Shown here piece after piece: positions 24,671 to 33,499 of a stretch of DNA of 64,000 bases. Each line of letters opens with the position of its first letter. The first letter of the stretch is position 1. Origin of the DNA: Haloechinothrix sp033042135 (GTDB taxonomy: Bacteria; Actinomycetota; Actinomycetes; Mycobacteriales; Pseudonocardiaceae); assembly GCF_033042135.1 (NCBI RefSeq), contig NZ_WBXM01000008.1:160470-224469 (forward strand). The letters are read 5' to 3'. Position numbers and translations under genes: made by a program. The notes under the pieces were generated by a model. The model did no database searches. It was not told where the DNA came from and was given only the letters and a program-made list of their open reading frames with translations.

Positions 24671-26656
24671 TCAGCGCCGGTCGGTGGTGCCCCTGCCGAG
24701 CTCCTGGAAGATGTACAGCCCGCCGTTACGGTCCGAGCCGTAGATCCACGGCTTGCCGGGGATCTTGTACACGCCCCAGAAGTCATGGGGCTGGCCGCCA
24801 TTTCCTTCCCGGAACTCGTCGGAATCGTCGAAGAACCGGGCCACCTCGACCGGGTTGGCCGGGTCGGTGACATCCAGCACCAACATGCCGTCCCGGTACC
24901 ACGACACGTACGCCTTCACCCGGCCGTCGTCGGTGGTCTCCACGATGACGTTGTGGACCGAGTAGGTCCCGAGCGGGTCACACTCCGGGATCGGCTCCCA
25001 TGCGGCGCTGCATTCCGTGTCGAACGTCGACGCCAGCTCCGGGTTCTGTGGGTCCGAGTAGTCCCAGATCCGCAGCCCGCCCCACGGGGTGTCGTCGCGG
25101 AGGTTGTTGGCGATCACGACCGCGTCGGCGCCCGCCTCGGCCGCGTTGACGTTCTTCTCGCGGAAGGTGCACGCACCTCGACGCACGATGGCGATGCCGC
25201 CCTCGGCGATCGCGTCGCCATTGAGGATCTCGTCGCCATCGCATGCCCTGCCGATCCACACGATGTCGCCCTCGACGGGGCCGACCTCGCCGAAGGTCGG
25301 CTGGTCACCGGCCAGCTCGACCGCAGGGTACGTGGTGCCCTCCAACGGCCCCGAGGACACCTCGAGCACATCGGCGTCCACCGCCCCAGCGTTGCCCGTC
25401 GGGCTGTCCTCCAGGTCGTCGCCCGCCGACGTGCTGATCGCGGTACCCGGAAGCGGGGTGGCCGGATCGCCGGTGCCGAAGGTCAACCCGCTCGGTGGCT
25501 GCACCGTGACCCAGGCGTCGAAGTCCTCTTCGCCCTCGACCACGATGTCGCCGTCCTCGCTCGGCCACACCGAGTGACTGTTGACCTCCCCGTCCAGCGA
25601 GCCCTCCTCCGGCTCCAGTGCCACGGAGACCACCTCGGGGGCCGCCGGGTCCTCGATGTCGAGCAACACCAGGCCCGCGTCCCAACCCGCGGCGTACAGC
25701 AGGTTCCCGTCGTCGGTGACGGTGATGTCGTGCACCGAGCGGATGGTGGATTGCCCGAAGCCCGGGGTCGGGCCTGCCGGGTCCCCGAGGATCCAGAACG
25801 AGATCGTGTCGATCAGCACGTCCGGATCGGTCTCGGCGTAGGGGTCGTCGCTGCAGAAGTCCTCCTCGCAAAGCAGCTCGGGACCCCAGGCGCTGACGAA
25901 CTGCGGATCGGTCGGATCGGTGATCTCGAAGATCTGCACGCTGCCGAACCAGGCGTTGCCGTGGGTGGCCAGCGCCACGTAGTCACGGTAGCCCTGGGTG
26001 AACAGGAACAGGTTGTGCACGCCCCGGTTCACCGCGCCGAACTCTTCCCGCAACACCTCGTTGGGCTCATCGATCCGCACGGTCGACAGGTGCTGCGGAG
26101 CGCGCGGATCGTCCACATTGTAGATCTCGAAGCCACCCATGCCTTCAGGGCCGCAGTCCTCATTGGAATGGACAAGGACGTCGCCCGAGTTCATCGCATC
26201 GACCTTGATGTCGTTGGAACGGCTCCCCTGTTCCGATTCGATGATGCCGACGTGCGACGGTCGGTTCGGGTTGCGCACATCCCACACCCACACGCCCGCC
26301 TCGTCCTCGCCGCCGCACGGGTTGTTGAACGTTCCGGTGTAGGCGTAGCCGTCGTGTGCCCAGACATCGGTGGTGGCGTTGGCGACGAGCCGCTCCCCTC
26401 GCCCACGGATCGCCAGGTTCTTCTCCTGCGCTCCCCTGCTCGCCGAACCGGCAACCGCGTAGCTGTCCAGCTCGGCCAGCGACGCACTCGGATCGAGCGG
26501 GGCCTCGCCCGGTTCGGTCCCGTCGGGGTGACCCTGCTCGACGGCGCCGTCCGGGTCCGACGTGCCCCCATCGGCTTCCGTGGCCTGGGCAGCGACGTGG
26601 CTCCCGGTGGCAAGCAGGAATGCCATCGTGATCGACACGATCGTTCTTCGTCTCAT
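24671..26656 (-). CDS. Secreted LVIVD-repeat protein with PA domain
   Basis: A 661-aa secreted protein with a signal peptide (MRRRTIVSITMAFLLATG, AQA-T cleavage). Beta-propeller LVIVD-type repeats (VWDVRNPNRPSHVG, EIYNVDDPRAPQHL, LLDIEDPAAPEV, LDVTDPANPVEVA) recur along the chain. A protease-associated (PA) domain is inserted at about 430-530 (GDIVWIGRACDGDEIL, IAIVRRGACTFREKN). These folds bind ligands or partners; no catalytic residues are evident. The gene is divergent from 26878. Confidence 0.85.
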   Translation of the reverse strand: MRRRTIVSITMAFLLATGSHVAAQATEADGGTSDPDGAVEQGHPDGTEPGEAPLDPSASLAELDSYAVAGSASRGAQEKNLAIRGRGERLVANATTDVWAHDGYAYTGTFNNPCGGEDEAGVWVWDVRNPNRPSHVGIIESEQGSRSNDIKVDAMNSGDVLVHSNEDCGPEGMGGFEIYNVDDPRAPQHLSTVRIDEPNEVLREEFGAVNRGVHNLFLFTQGYRDYVALATHGNAWFGSVQIFEITDPTDPQFVSAWGPELLCEEDFCSDDPYAETDPDVLIDTISFWILGDPAGPTPGFGQSTIRSVHDITVTDDGNLLYAAGWDAGLVLLDIEDPAAPEVVSVALEPEEGSLDGEVNSHSVWPSEDGDIVVEGEEDFDAWVTVQPPSGLTFGTGDPATPLPGTAISTSAGDDLEDSPTGNAGAVDADVLEVSSGPLEGTTYPAVELAGDQPTFGEVGPVEGDIVWIGRACDGDEILNGDAIAEGGIAIVRRGACTFREKNVNAAEAGADAVVIANNLRDDTPWGGLRIWDYSDPQNPELASTFDTECSAAWEPIPECDPLGTYSVHNVIVETTDDGRVKAYVSWYRDGMLVLDVTDPANPVEVARFFDDSDEFREGNGGQPHDFWGVYKIPGKPWIYGSDRNGGLYIFQELGRGTTDRR

Positions 26657-26877
26657 GCGCTACCGACCTCCTCCACGAGCGCGAGCGGATCTCGCCCGCC
26701 CGTGACGTATATCACCCTGAAACCCATTGGCGTGACATGGAACACCTGAAAGGAGTAATCGCCCACGAATCTGCGTACCCGGAACATTGCCGCATTCCGC
26801 ACAGTCCGGAACGGTGACGCCTCCTCTGCGGGCTTCAACCGACGCAAGTTGTCTCACGTTGTATGGAGGCGGTAACC

Positions 26878-28374
26878 ATGAACAACTACCGATACGCTCG
26901 CCGGGCGTTTCGCAAGAACCGGGCGGTACTCGGCGCCTCGGCCGCCGTCACCGCCGCAGCGCTGGCTGTGGCGGGGGCGGGTCCGATCCTGGCCCAGGAC
27001 GACGACAACGCTGATCCCCCGGCCGAAGAGCTGGAGGAAGGTGGCGAGGCTACCGAGAACGACGACGAGGACGAGAACGGTTCCGACGAGGAGCTCACCG
27101 AAGGTGACGGCGGGTTGACCGAGGGCACCGGCGCGATCAATCCTGATCTCTCGCTGGATGGCGCCGAGGTCGAGATACTCAACCTCGACGATGAGGACTC
27201 CGAGTACGCGAAGTTCACATTCTCGCGCACGATCACCTCGGTCGACAGTGACAGCGCGTTCGAGCTGTCAGGGTTCAGCCCGCAAGCTTCGGCGACGGCC
27301 GAGGACACCCAGATCGTGCAGGGTGAACCGCAGTCGGTGCTCGCGGCCTACGAAGCGGGGACGGACCTGGAGAGCTTCACGCTCGCCCACGTCGAGTCCG
27401 GAGCCGTCAGCGACGAGGCCGGACGCACCAACCTGCCGGGAACCACGGAGCTGACCGGCGGAGGAGCGAGCGTCGAGGGCACGGACGCACCGCGGCTGCA
27501 GGCCGTATCGGCCAACGATTCGATCGACCAGATCACCTACGTCTACGATCGAGCGCTGGACGAGGCCAGTGCCAGTGCGGGCGACCTGGGTCTGTACACC
27601 TCCAGCGGGCGCGAGATCTCCGGGTCCGAGATCGTGGCAACCGACAAGGAATCCGTCACGGTCGGCTTCGACAGCCAGGTCGAGGATGCCGTGGCGTACT
27701 TCTCGAAGGCTGACGCGGTCGAAGACACCCGCGGTCTCGGCAACGTGCCGCACACGGTCGGTGACGACACCGCAGCCCCACACCTGGAAGACGTGAGCGA
27801 CCTGGTCGGCAAGACACAGTTCGAGTTCACCTTCTCCGAGCCGGTCGCCAACGTGGACGAGGAGAGCTTCGTCGTCTACACCGCCGACGGCACTTCGGTC
27901 AAGGGCTCCGGCGTGGTGCAGCCGTCCTCGGACGTCGTGCGGATCGCGTTCCCTGAGACGCAACTCTTCGGTGAGACCATCACGCTCGCCGCGGTGGAGG
28001 CCGAAGCCGTCACGTCCAACGATGGTTCGGACACCCCGAACACCATTGCTTCGGACGTGATCGGGGATGCCTCCGGCGTCTCGGCAGGACCGGACCTGCA
28101 GAGCATCGCGGTCGAGGAGTCCACCGGTCAGGTGCGCTACACCTTCGACAAGGCGGTCGACGACCGCGAGTCCTACGACACCGCCGACTTCACCCTGATC
28201 GACGAGTCCGGTGACGTGGTCGAAGCCGACAGCTTCGTCGAGGTCGACGGCGACAGTGTCCTGCTGAACTTCAACAGGGCATCGGCACAGGCGGCCGACT
28301 CGCTGAGTGTGGAAGCCGGTGCGGTTCAGGACTTCAGTGGCAACCCGAACCCGGCCAACACGCAAGGCCTGTGA
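26878..28374 (+). CDS. Acidic secreted protein with four Ig-like repeats
   Basis: A 498-aa exported protein with signal peptide (AAVTAAALAVAGAGPILAQ) and a strongly acidic linker to residue 75. Four homologous beta-sandwich-like units of about 90-100 aa follow. Each starts with a line such as LQAVSANDSIDQITYVYDRA, LEDVSDLVGKTQFEFTFSEP or LQSIAVEESTGQVRYTFDKA and ends in a VEAGAVQD/VESGAVSDEAG motif. This is the pattern of SbsA-type Ig-like repeats. No LPXTG sorting signal or C-terminal helix is present. GGAGGC precedes the ATG. Confidence 0.8.
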   Translation: MNNYRYARRAFRKNRAVLGASAAVTAAALAVAGAGPILAQDDDNADPPAEELEEGGEATENDDEDENGSDEELTEGDGGLTEGTGAINPDLSLDGAEVEILNLDDEDSEYAKFTFSRTITSVDSDSAFELSGFSPQASATAEDTQIVQGEPQSVLAAYEAGTDLESFTLAHVESGAVSDEAGRTNLPGTTELTGGGASVEGTDAPRLQAVSANDSIDQITYVYDRALDEASASAGDLGLYTSSGREISGSEIVATDKESVTVGFDSQVEDAVAYFSKADAVEDTRGLGNVPHTVGDDTAAPHLEDVSDLVGKTQFEFTFSEPVANVDEESFVVYTADGTSVKGSGVVQPSSDVVRIAFPETQLFGETITLAAVEAEAVTSNDGSDTPNTIASDVIGDASGVSAGPDLQSIAVEESTGQVRYTFDKAVDDRESYDTADFTLIDESGDVVEADSFVEVDGDSVLLNFNRASAQAADSLSVEAGAVQDFSGNPNPANTQGL

Positions 28375-28388
28375 TATCGCATGAGTCC

Positions 28389-28429
28389 CCGGCCGCACCG
28401 CTGAGCTCCACTGCCCGCGGTGCGGCCGG
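28389..28429 (+). terminator. GC-rich hairpin terminator after the Ig-like gene
   Basis: Perfect 13-bp arms CCGGCCGCACCGC (28389-28401) and its complement (28417-28429) around a 15-nt loop, 14 bp past the stop. There is no U tract. Confidence 0.6.
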
Positions 28430-28540
28430 ATCCATGTGGAATGCGAGACGGCGGGTGCGGGTTTCCCTCACATCTCGGCCCTCCCGCGCCGATTTCGCGT
28501 CACAAATGCACACCACCACCGATCTGCACGGGAGACGGCC

Positions 28541-29236
28541 ATGCGCACACACGTGGACCCGCTGCCCTCCTGCGCGATGGCAGCGAGCCAGCTCATCGCG
28601 GTGATCAGCGAGCTACCGTGGGCACGCACCACACCACAGCTGCGGCACGGGGACGTACTCTTCCGCCAGGGCGACCTGCTCGACACGATCGCCGTCCCTC
28701 TCAACGGGCTTCTCGCCCTTCGGAGCTCCCATCGGGATCGGCGAGCCACGCTGATGCTGCTCCGTCGCGGCACCTTCGTCGACGACAGCCCGCTGACCGG
28801 GCCTTCTCGTGCTCGGTTCGATGCGGTTGCCGTGACCGACTCGACGGTGCTGTCCGTACCGGCCGCCGACCTGTGGCACAGACTCGCGGAGTCGCCGCGG
28901 TTCACCTACTTGTGGCTGACGGTGACGGCCTGCCGTTTCGCCGAGTACCAGCGTAGGTTGTCGGATCTGCTGGCAGGCGACATCCGCAGCCGAGTGGCCT
29001 CGCTGGTACTCCACGAGACCGGCGAAGATTCCTCGACCGCACTGACTCATCAGATGATGGCCGATCTCCTCGGTGTCCAGCGCAGCAGTGTCAGCCGGGC
29101 ACTGGCCGACCTCGAACGTCGCGGAACTCTCAGCTGCGGGTACGCACACCTGCGCGTGCGCGATCGCCGTGCCCTGGAACGGGCCGCACTCGGCTATGCG
29201 ACATGCCCGTCCTCGCCGCTGCGTTCGGCGAGTTGA
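28541..29236 (+). CDS. Crp/Fnr-family transcription regulator (second)
   Basis: A 231-aa protein with a beta-roll sensor (about 30-120: RHGDVLFRQGDLLDTIAVPL) and an HTH (about 165-215). The recognition helix is VQRSSVSRALADL. Relative to E. coli CRP, Arg180 and Arg185 are kept but Glu181 is Ser, so its target should differ from TGTGA. It lies 33 bp upstream of a MoxR-DUF58-VWA operon in the same direction and may regulate it. GGGAGACGG precedes the ATG at 28541. Confidence 0.88.
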   Translation: MRTHVDPLPSCAMAASQLIAVISELPWARTTPQLRHGDVLFRQGDLLDTIAVPLNGLLALRSSHRDRRATLMLLRRGTFVDDSPLTGPSRARFDAVAVTDSTVLSVPAADLWHRLAESPRFTYLWLTVTACRFAEYQRRLSDLLAGDIRSRVASLVLHETGEDSSTALTHQMMADLLGVQRSSVSRALADLERRGTLSCGYAHLRVRDRRALERAALGYATCPSSPLRSAS

Positions 29237-29269
29237 TCTCCCATGCCCGCCGAGCCGGAGGGGACCGCG

Positions 29270-30295
29270 ATGAACACCTCGTCGGACAACATCGGCATCC
29301 TGCGCCCACGCGAGGGCAGGTTGCTGCGAGGATTGCTGTGGGAGCTGAAGAAGGTCATCGTCGGCTACGACATGGAGAGCGAGGAGATCCTGGTCGCGCT
29401 GCTGGCCGGTGGACACTGCCTCATCGAGGGCATGCCCGGCGTGGCCAAGACCATGACCGTCCATACCTTGGCGCGAGCGGTGGACGTCGAGTTCACCCGC
29501 ATCCAGTTCACCCCGGACCTGGTGCCCTCCGACATCGTCGGCACCCGCATCTACCGCGCCTCCACCGAACGGTTCGACCTCGAACGCGGCCCCATCTTCA
29601 CCAACTTCGCGCTGGCCGACGAGATCAACCGGGCGCCTGCCAAGGTCCAGTCCGCGCTCCTCGAGGTCATGGCCGAACGGCAGGTCAGCATGGGAGGGCA
29701 GACACTCCAGGTGCCGCGACCGTTCCTGGTGCTGGCCACGCAGAACCCCATCGAGACCGAAGGGGTCTATCCCCTTCCGGAAGCACAACGGGACCGGTTC
29801 CTGATGAAGGTACTGTTCCACTACCCGGATCTCGCCGCCGAGATCGAGATCGCGCGCCGGATGAGCGCGGGAGTTCCCGCTGTGGAGCGGGTGCTCTCCA
29901 GCAGGAAGCTGGTCGAGCTCCAGGACATCGCCGCAGAGGTCTACGTCGATCCCACCGTGCTGGAATACGCAGCGACGGTGGTGATGGCCACCCGCAGGCC
30001 GATGGAGTACGGGCTTCCCGACCTGAGCGCATACGTCGCCTGCGGCGCCAGCCCGAGGGCCACACTCGGCCTCATCGCGGCGGCCCGCGCGCTGGCACTG
30101 ATCCACGGCCGTGGCTACGCGCTCGGTGAGGACGTGCACCGCCTGGCCCACCCGGTGCTACGCCACCGGCTCGTGCTCACCTACCAGGCACTGGCCGACA
30201 ACGTCGTGGCGGGCGACATCGTCTCCGCCGCGCTGTCCCGCGTCCCGGCGCCCCGCCACAGCAGCCTGCCCACCCCCGCGCCGAGGCCGTCATGA
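29270..30295 (+). CDS. MoxR-family AAA+ ATPase
   Basis: A 341-aa AAA+ protein with Walker A EGMPGVAKT (about residue 61), Walker B LADEINRAP, sensor 1 ATQNPIETEG, and LPEAQRDRFLM. MoxR ATPases act as chaperones that activate enzymes, often through VWA proteins inserting metals or cofactors. Downstream are a DUF58 and a VWA gene, overlapped by ATGA junctions, the usual MoxR-DUF58-VWA arrangement. ATG at 29270 has GGAGGGGA upstream. Confidence 0.93.
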   Translation: MNTSSDNIGILRPREGRLLRGLLWELKKVIVGYDMESEEILVALLAGGHCLIEGMPGVAKTMTVHTLARAVDVEFTRIQFTPDLVPSDIVGTRIYRASTERFDLERGPIFTNFALADEINRAPAKVQSALLEVMAERQVSMGGQTLQVPRPFLVLATQNPIETEGVYPLPEAQRDRFLMKVLFHYPDLAAEIEIARRMSAGVPAVERVLSSRKLVELQDIAAEVYVDPTVLEYAATVVMATRRPMEYGLPDLSAYVACGASPRATLGLIAAARALALIHGRGYALGEDVHRLAHPVLRHRLVLTYQALADNVVAGDIVSAALSRVPAPRHSSLPTPAPRPS

Positions 30296-31224
30296 CACGA
30301 ACCCCGCACCCTCGGGAACCGGCCACCCGGAACGCGCTCAAGCGGTTGGAGCTGATGGTCACCCGACGCCTGACCGGAGCGGTCCACGGTGACATCGAGG
30401 GGTTCTTCCCCGGCCCCGGCACCGAGACCGGCGACGGGCGCATCTACGTCCCTGGTGACGACGTCCGGCTGATCGACTGGAACCTGACCGCGCGGACCAG
30501 CGAGGTGCACGTGCGGGACCCCATCCACGATCACGAGCTGGACGTCTGGCTCGTGGTGGACGCCTCACCGAGCCAGTACTTCGGTACCCGGATCGGGGAG
30601 AAACGGGAGCTGGCGATGTTCACCGCTGCCGCGTTCGGATTCGCCGCGAGTAGGCTCGCTAACCGGGTGGGCGGGGTGCTGGTGTTCGACGGGCAGACGA
30701 CCGTGTTCCCTCCTCGGTCCGGCGAGGCGGGGTTGAACGCGCTGCTGCACTCGATCGCCTCCTCCCCGCGGGGGAGTCCCGCCGGACGGACCGACCTCGC
30801 CGGTCCGCTGGCCAGCACCGCCGCCTACACGGTGCGGCGGGGCTTCATCGCGGTCATCTCCGATTTCCTGCTGCAACCGGGGTGGCAGGCCGAGCTCCAC
30901 CAACTGTCCCAACGGCACACGGTCGTAGCGGTCGAGGTGGTCGATCCACGCGAGCTCGAGCTGGTCGACATCGGCTCCGTGCTGTTGGAAGACCCCGAGA
31001 CCGGCGAGCAGCTTTGTGTGGACACCTCCGACAGCGCGCTGCGCGAGCGTTACCAGCAGGCAGCCGCCCGCCGCCGCCGCGAGCTGGCGGGCAGCATCAC
31101 CCGGACCGGAGCCGAGCATCTCCGCGTGGACACCGATGCGGACTGGATCGGACAGATGGTGGATTTCCTGCGCTCCCGCAGGCTCCACCAGCACGGCTAC
31201 CGGAGGGCGGTGTGGCAGACATGA
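30292..31224 (+). CDS. DUF58 domain protein
   Basis: A 310-aa protein with the DUF58 signature YVPGDDVRLIDWNLTARTSE, then DVWLVVDASPSQYFG and a VWA-like C-terminal half (VISDFLLQPGWQ). It is the conserved middle member of MoxR operons. It overlaps both neighbours by ATGA. The role is probably as an adaptor for the MoxR-VWA chaperone system. Confidence 0.92.
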   Translation: MTRTPHPREPATRNALKRLELMVTRRLTGAVHGDIEGFFPGPGTETGDGRIYVPGDDVRLIDWNLTARTSEVHVRDPIHDHELDVWLVVDASPSQYFGTRIGEKRELAMFTAAAFGFAASRLANRVGGVLVFDGQTTVFPPRSGEAGLNALLHSIASSPRGSPAGRTDLAGPLASTAAYTVRRGFIAVISDFLLQPGWQAELHQLSQRHTVVAVEVVDPRELELVDIGSVLLEDPETGEQLCVDTSDSALRERYQQAAARRRRELAGSITRTGAEHLRVDTDADWIGQMVDFLRSRRLHQHGYRRAVWQT

Positions 31225-32162
31225 CCTTCCTACGTCCGTGGTGGCTGGTGCTGCTCGGGCTGGTCGCCGCACTGGTCCTCGGCCTTGTGCTGGCGATGCG
31301 GCGCAGGTCACGATACGCGATCGCGTTCACCGACACGGAGCTGCTGCGATCGGTAATGCCACGCCGACCGGGCTGGCGCAGGCACCTCCCACCAGCGCTG
31401 ATGCTGCTGGGGATCACCGCGCTCACCCTCGGGCTGGCCGAGCCGGCCATCCGCACGACAGGTTCCGTTCCGGAACGGCTGGTGGTGCTCGCGGTGGACG
31501 TCTCACCGTCGATGATGGCCACCGACGTTCCCCCGACCCGGTTCGAGGTAATGGACGATGCGGTGCGGACCTTCGTGGACGACCTCCCCACCGAGGTGCA
31601 TCTCGGGCTGGTCAGCTTCGCTGGGACCGCCCGGGTCGAGGTGGCACCGACCCGCGAGCACGAGGCGATCGTCGACGCGATGGAACAGCTCGAGTTCCGC
31701 TCCAACACCTCGCTCGCCCAGGCGGTACTGACCTCGCTCACCGCGATCGAGACCGCCGCGAGTCCCGCCGAGCGGCTGCCCGCCAGCATCGTGCTGCTCT
31801 CCGACGGCGACAGCAACGTGGAACCGCCGCTGCCAACCGGTATCGAGGCCGCGAGGGACGCAGAGGTGCCGGTGTCCACGATCGCGCTGGGCACACCGGA
31901 CGGGGTGATCACGTTGAGTGGGGACCGCGTTCCAGTTCCGGTAGCCACCGATGAGCTGAGCAGGTTGGCCGAAGAAACCGGCGGAGCTGCCACCGATGCG
32001 GCCAGCCAGGAGGAGCTCCGCACGATCTACGGGGACATCGGCGGCTCATTCGCTGGTCATACCGAGCTGCGCAGCATCGCCGACTGGTTCTTCGTCGCCT
32101 CGCTCCTGGGGCTGGTGGCCGCGGGGGCGCTGTCCCTACGGTGGTTCTCCGGGCTTCCGTGA
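31221..32162 (+). CDS. VWA-domain membrane protein (BatA-like)
   Basis: A 313-aa protein with membrane helices at the N-terminus (VLLGLVAALVLGLVLAM, PALMLLGITALTLGL) and at the C-terminus (WFFVASLLGLVAAGALSL). A von Willebrand A domain lies between (about 90-270). The MIDAS motif DVSPSMM, Thr in SNTSLAQA and Asp in LLSDGDSN are visible. Such proteins work with MoxR ATPases, possibly in envelope or enzyme maturation. It is the last gene of the operon. Confidence 0.92.
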   Translation: MTFLRPWWLVLLGLVAALVLGLVLAMRRRSRYAIAFTDTELLRSVMPRRPGWRRHLPPALMLLGITALTLGLAEPAIRTTGSVPERLVVLAVDVSPSMMATDVPPTRFEVMDDAVRTFVDDLPTEVHLGLVSFAGTARVEVAPTREHEAIVDAMEQLEFRSNTSLAQAVLTSLTAIETAASPAERLPASIVLLSDGDSNVEPPLPTGIEAARDAEVPVSTIALGTPDGVITLSGDRVPVPVATDELSRLAEETGGAATDAASQEELRTIYGDIGGSFAGHTELRSIADWFFVASLLGLVAAGALSLRWFSGLP

Positions 32163-32221
32163 CCGAGCATGACCACCCACCACAGGCCTCAGCGGGACCG
32201 AACCGGTCTCCGCACGCAACG

Positions 32222-32536
32222 TCACCTGCCCCGCTCTTCCGGACCTGCCCCCGACCCGCGTGATTCCGGATCCTCGTGCTCCCCCAACAGTTCATCCGAG
32301 AACGCGCGCAGCCGCGCGAGCGCATCGCTCGGAGGCCTGCGGCGCCGGGCGACCGCGTCCTTGATCGCCCGGTAGGTCTCAGCTTCCAGGCCGCAGCGCA
32401 GGCACTCCTCGAGGTGCCGCGTCACGCGCCGCGCTACCACCTCGTCGATCTCACCGTCCAGGTAGGGCTGCAAGTCGCGCATGGTGCGCCAGCAGCGTAG
32501 CGGGGAGCCCGCCCGGCTACGGCTCGCTTCGTTCAT
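32222..32536 (-). CDS. Zinc-finger anti-sigma factor, RsrA-like
   Basis: A 104-aa protein with zf-HC2 motif RHLEECLRCGLE (HxxxCxxC). The family holds its ECF sigma factor inactive and in RsrA/RshA forms releases it on thiol oxidation. The start overlaps the sigma stop by ATGA. Only the minimal HCC set and no extra Cys pair is seen, so redox sensing needs testing. It converges on the VWA gene. Confidence 0.85.
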   Translation of the reverse strand: MNEASRSRAGSPLRCWRTMRDLQPYLDGEIDEVVARRVTRHLEECLRCGLEAETYRAIKDAVARRRRPPSDALARLRAFSDELLGEHEDPESRGSGAGPEERGR

Positions 32537-33084
32537 GCTTCACCTCGCCGGACACCGATCCCCGTACCGCTCAGGTGCGCACGGACCCGCTTCCGCGCCC
32601 GATGCAACCTGCTCATTACCGTGCCTGTGGGAAGCCCGAGTGCCTCGGCGGCCTCCGCGTAGGTCAGTCCCTCGATATCGATCAGTGCCATCACTTCCCG
32701 GTAGCGTTCCGGCAGGTCACGGAAAGCCCTCTCCACCTCGGCGTCGAACTGGCCGTCCATGACCGTCCGTTCGGGATCCTCCCGTGTTGCCGGCGCCGCT
32801 TCCTGCTGCACATCCTGGTTCGGATCGTCCAGCAGTTGCGGGCGCCGGCGGCGATGACGGTTCCGTTCGGTGTTGCGCAGGATGGTCAGCAACCACGCAC
32901 GGGGGTACTGACCATCGAAGCTTCCGATCGACCGGTACGCACGCACCAGCGTGTCCTGCACCAGGTCTTCCGCGTCCGCGGGCTGGTTGGTCAGCGTGCG
33001 CGCCACCCGGTACAGGATCTCCAGCTCCGGCAGCACGTAGCGTGCGAACGCCTCGCGTTGCGTACGCAGCTCTGTCACCGTCAC
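32533..33084 (-). CDS. ECF RNA polymerase sigma factor, SigR/SigH-like
   Basis: A 183-aa sigma-70 family ECF factor. Region 2 contains DAEDLVQDTLVRAYRSIGSF and YPRAWLLTILRNTERN. Region 4 contains YREVMALIDIEGLTYAEAAE and GTVMSRLHRARKRVR. Its upstream region carries a GGAAT-N18-GTT promoter (33097-33122), the SigR/SigH consensus, on the same strand. With the coupled zinc anti-sigma gene this suggests an autoregulated thiol-oxidative-stress sigma factor. Confidence 0.92.
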   Translation of the reverse strand: MTVTELRTQREAFARYVLPELEILYRVARTLTNQPADAEDLVQDTLVRAYRSIGSFDGQYPRAWLLTILRNTERNRHRRRRPQLLDDPNQDVQQEAAPATREDPERTVMDGQFDAEVERAFRDLPERYREVMALIDIEGLTYAEAAEALGLPTGTVMSRLHRARKRVRAHLSGTGIGVRRGEA

Positions 33085-33096
33085 CTCCGATTCCGG

Positions 33097-33122
33097 AACC
33101 CGGTAGCCTGCCGAACTATTCC
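33097..33122 (-). promoter_or_regulatory. SigR-type promoter of the sigma factor operon
   Basis: On the minus strand GGAAT (-35, 33118-33122) is separated by exactly 18 nt from GTT (-10, 33097-33099). This is the SigR/SigH consensus and lies just before the sigma gene, consistent with autoregulation. Confidence 0.7.
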
Positions 33123-33385
33123 CGGAGATGGCATGCGGCAGGAATCACACCGGGTCATATTCACAAGTCGGGTTACCGCCTTATGATTCAGCGTCATGCC
33201 GGAAGCCACGACACGGTGGGGACATACGTCGACAACGAGCTTCCCCGTACCTCGACGTCAGCACTGGCCGCGCACCGATCGAGCTGCCCGATCGGCGACG
33301 AACGCGCCGCGACGATACGAGCCCTCAAGGGTGCACTCCGCTGTCGCCCACGGTCGTACAGGCCGCACCTCCGCTGACACGGAAC

Positions 33386-33401
33386 TGTCCGTGGGCTGAC
33401 A
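33386..33401. promoter_or_regulatory. Crp-like palindrome S6
   Basis: TGTCCGTGGGCTGACA, 98 bp upstream of the membrane protein start at 33500. Confidence 0.65.
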
Positions 33402-33499
33402 CATTCGCGATGCGCGAACCGTTTCGTGGTGTTCGGGTCAGTGGCGTGCCGTCCAGGAAAAGCGCGGACCCGAACACGGCGGCACGGGATAGGAGCAGC

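Larger units (their letters stand above)
33085..33499. other. 415-bp intergenic region without a gene
   Basis: Holds the sigma-operon promoter near 33110 and site S6 at 33386. In the middle I see only overlapping frames without a ribosome binding site. TATTCACAAGT at about 33163-33173 also occurs in the 136-bp inverted repeats nearby; the rest of those repeats is not present here. Confidence 0.6.

Noticed and set aside
24620..26749. 709-aa plus-strand open frame
   Set aside because: Antisense shadow of the LVIVD/PA-domain gene; no ribosome binding site and no recognisable motif.
26653..26847. Minus-strand 64-codon frame that overlaps the LVIVD gene start by ATGA
   Set aside because: A coupled upstream gene is possible, but there is no good start or domain and it lies in a divergent promoter region. 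Left as unproven.
33163..33173. TATTCACAAGT as a DnaA box or third copy of the 136-bp repeat
   Set aside because: Only the 11-bp core matches; the folded part of the repeat is absent and there is no box cluster to suggest an origin.
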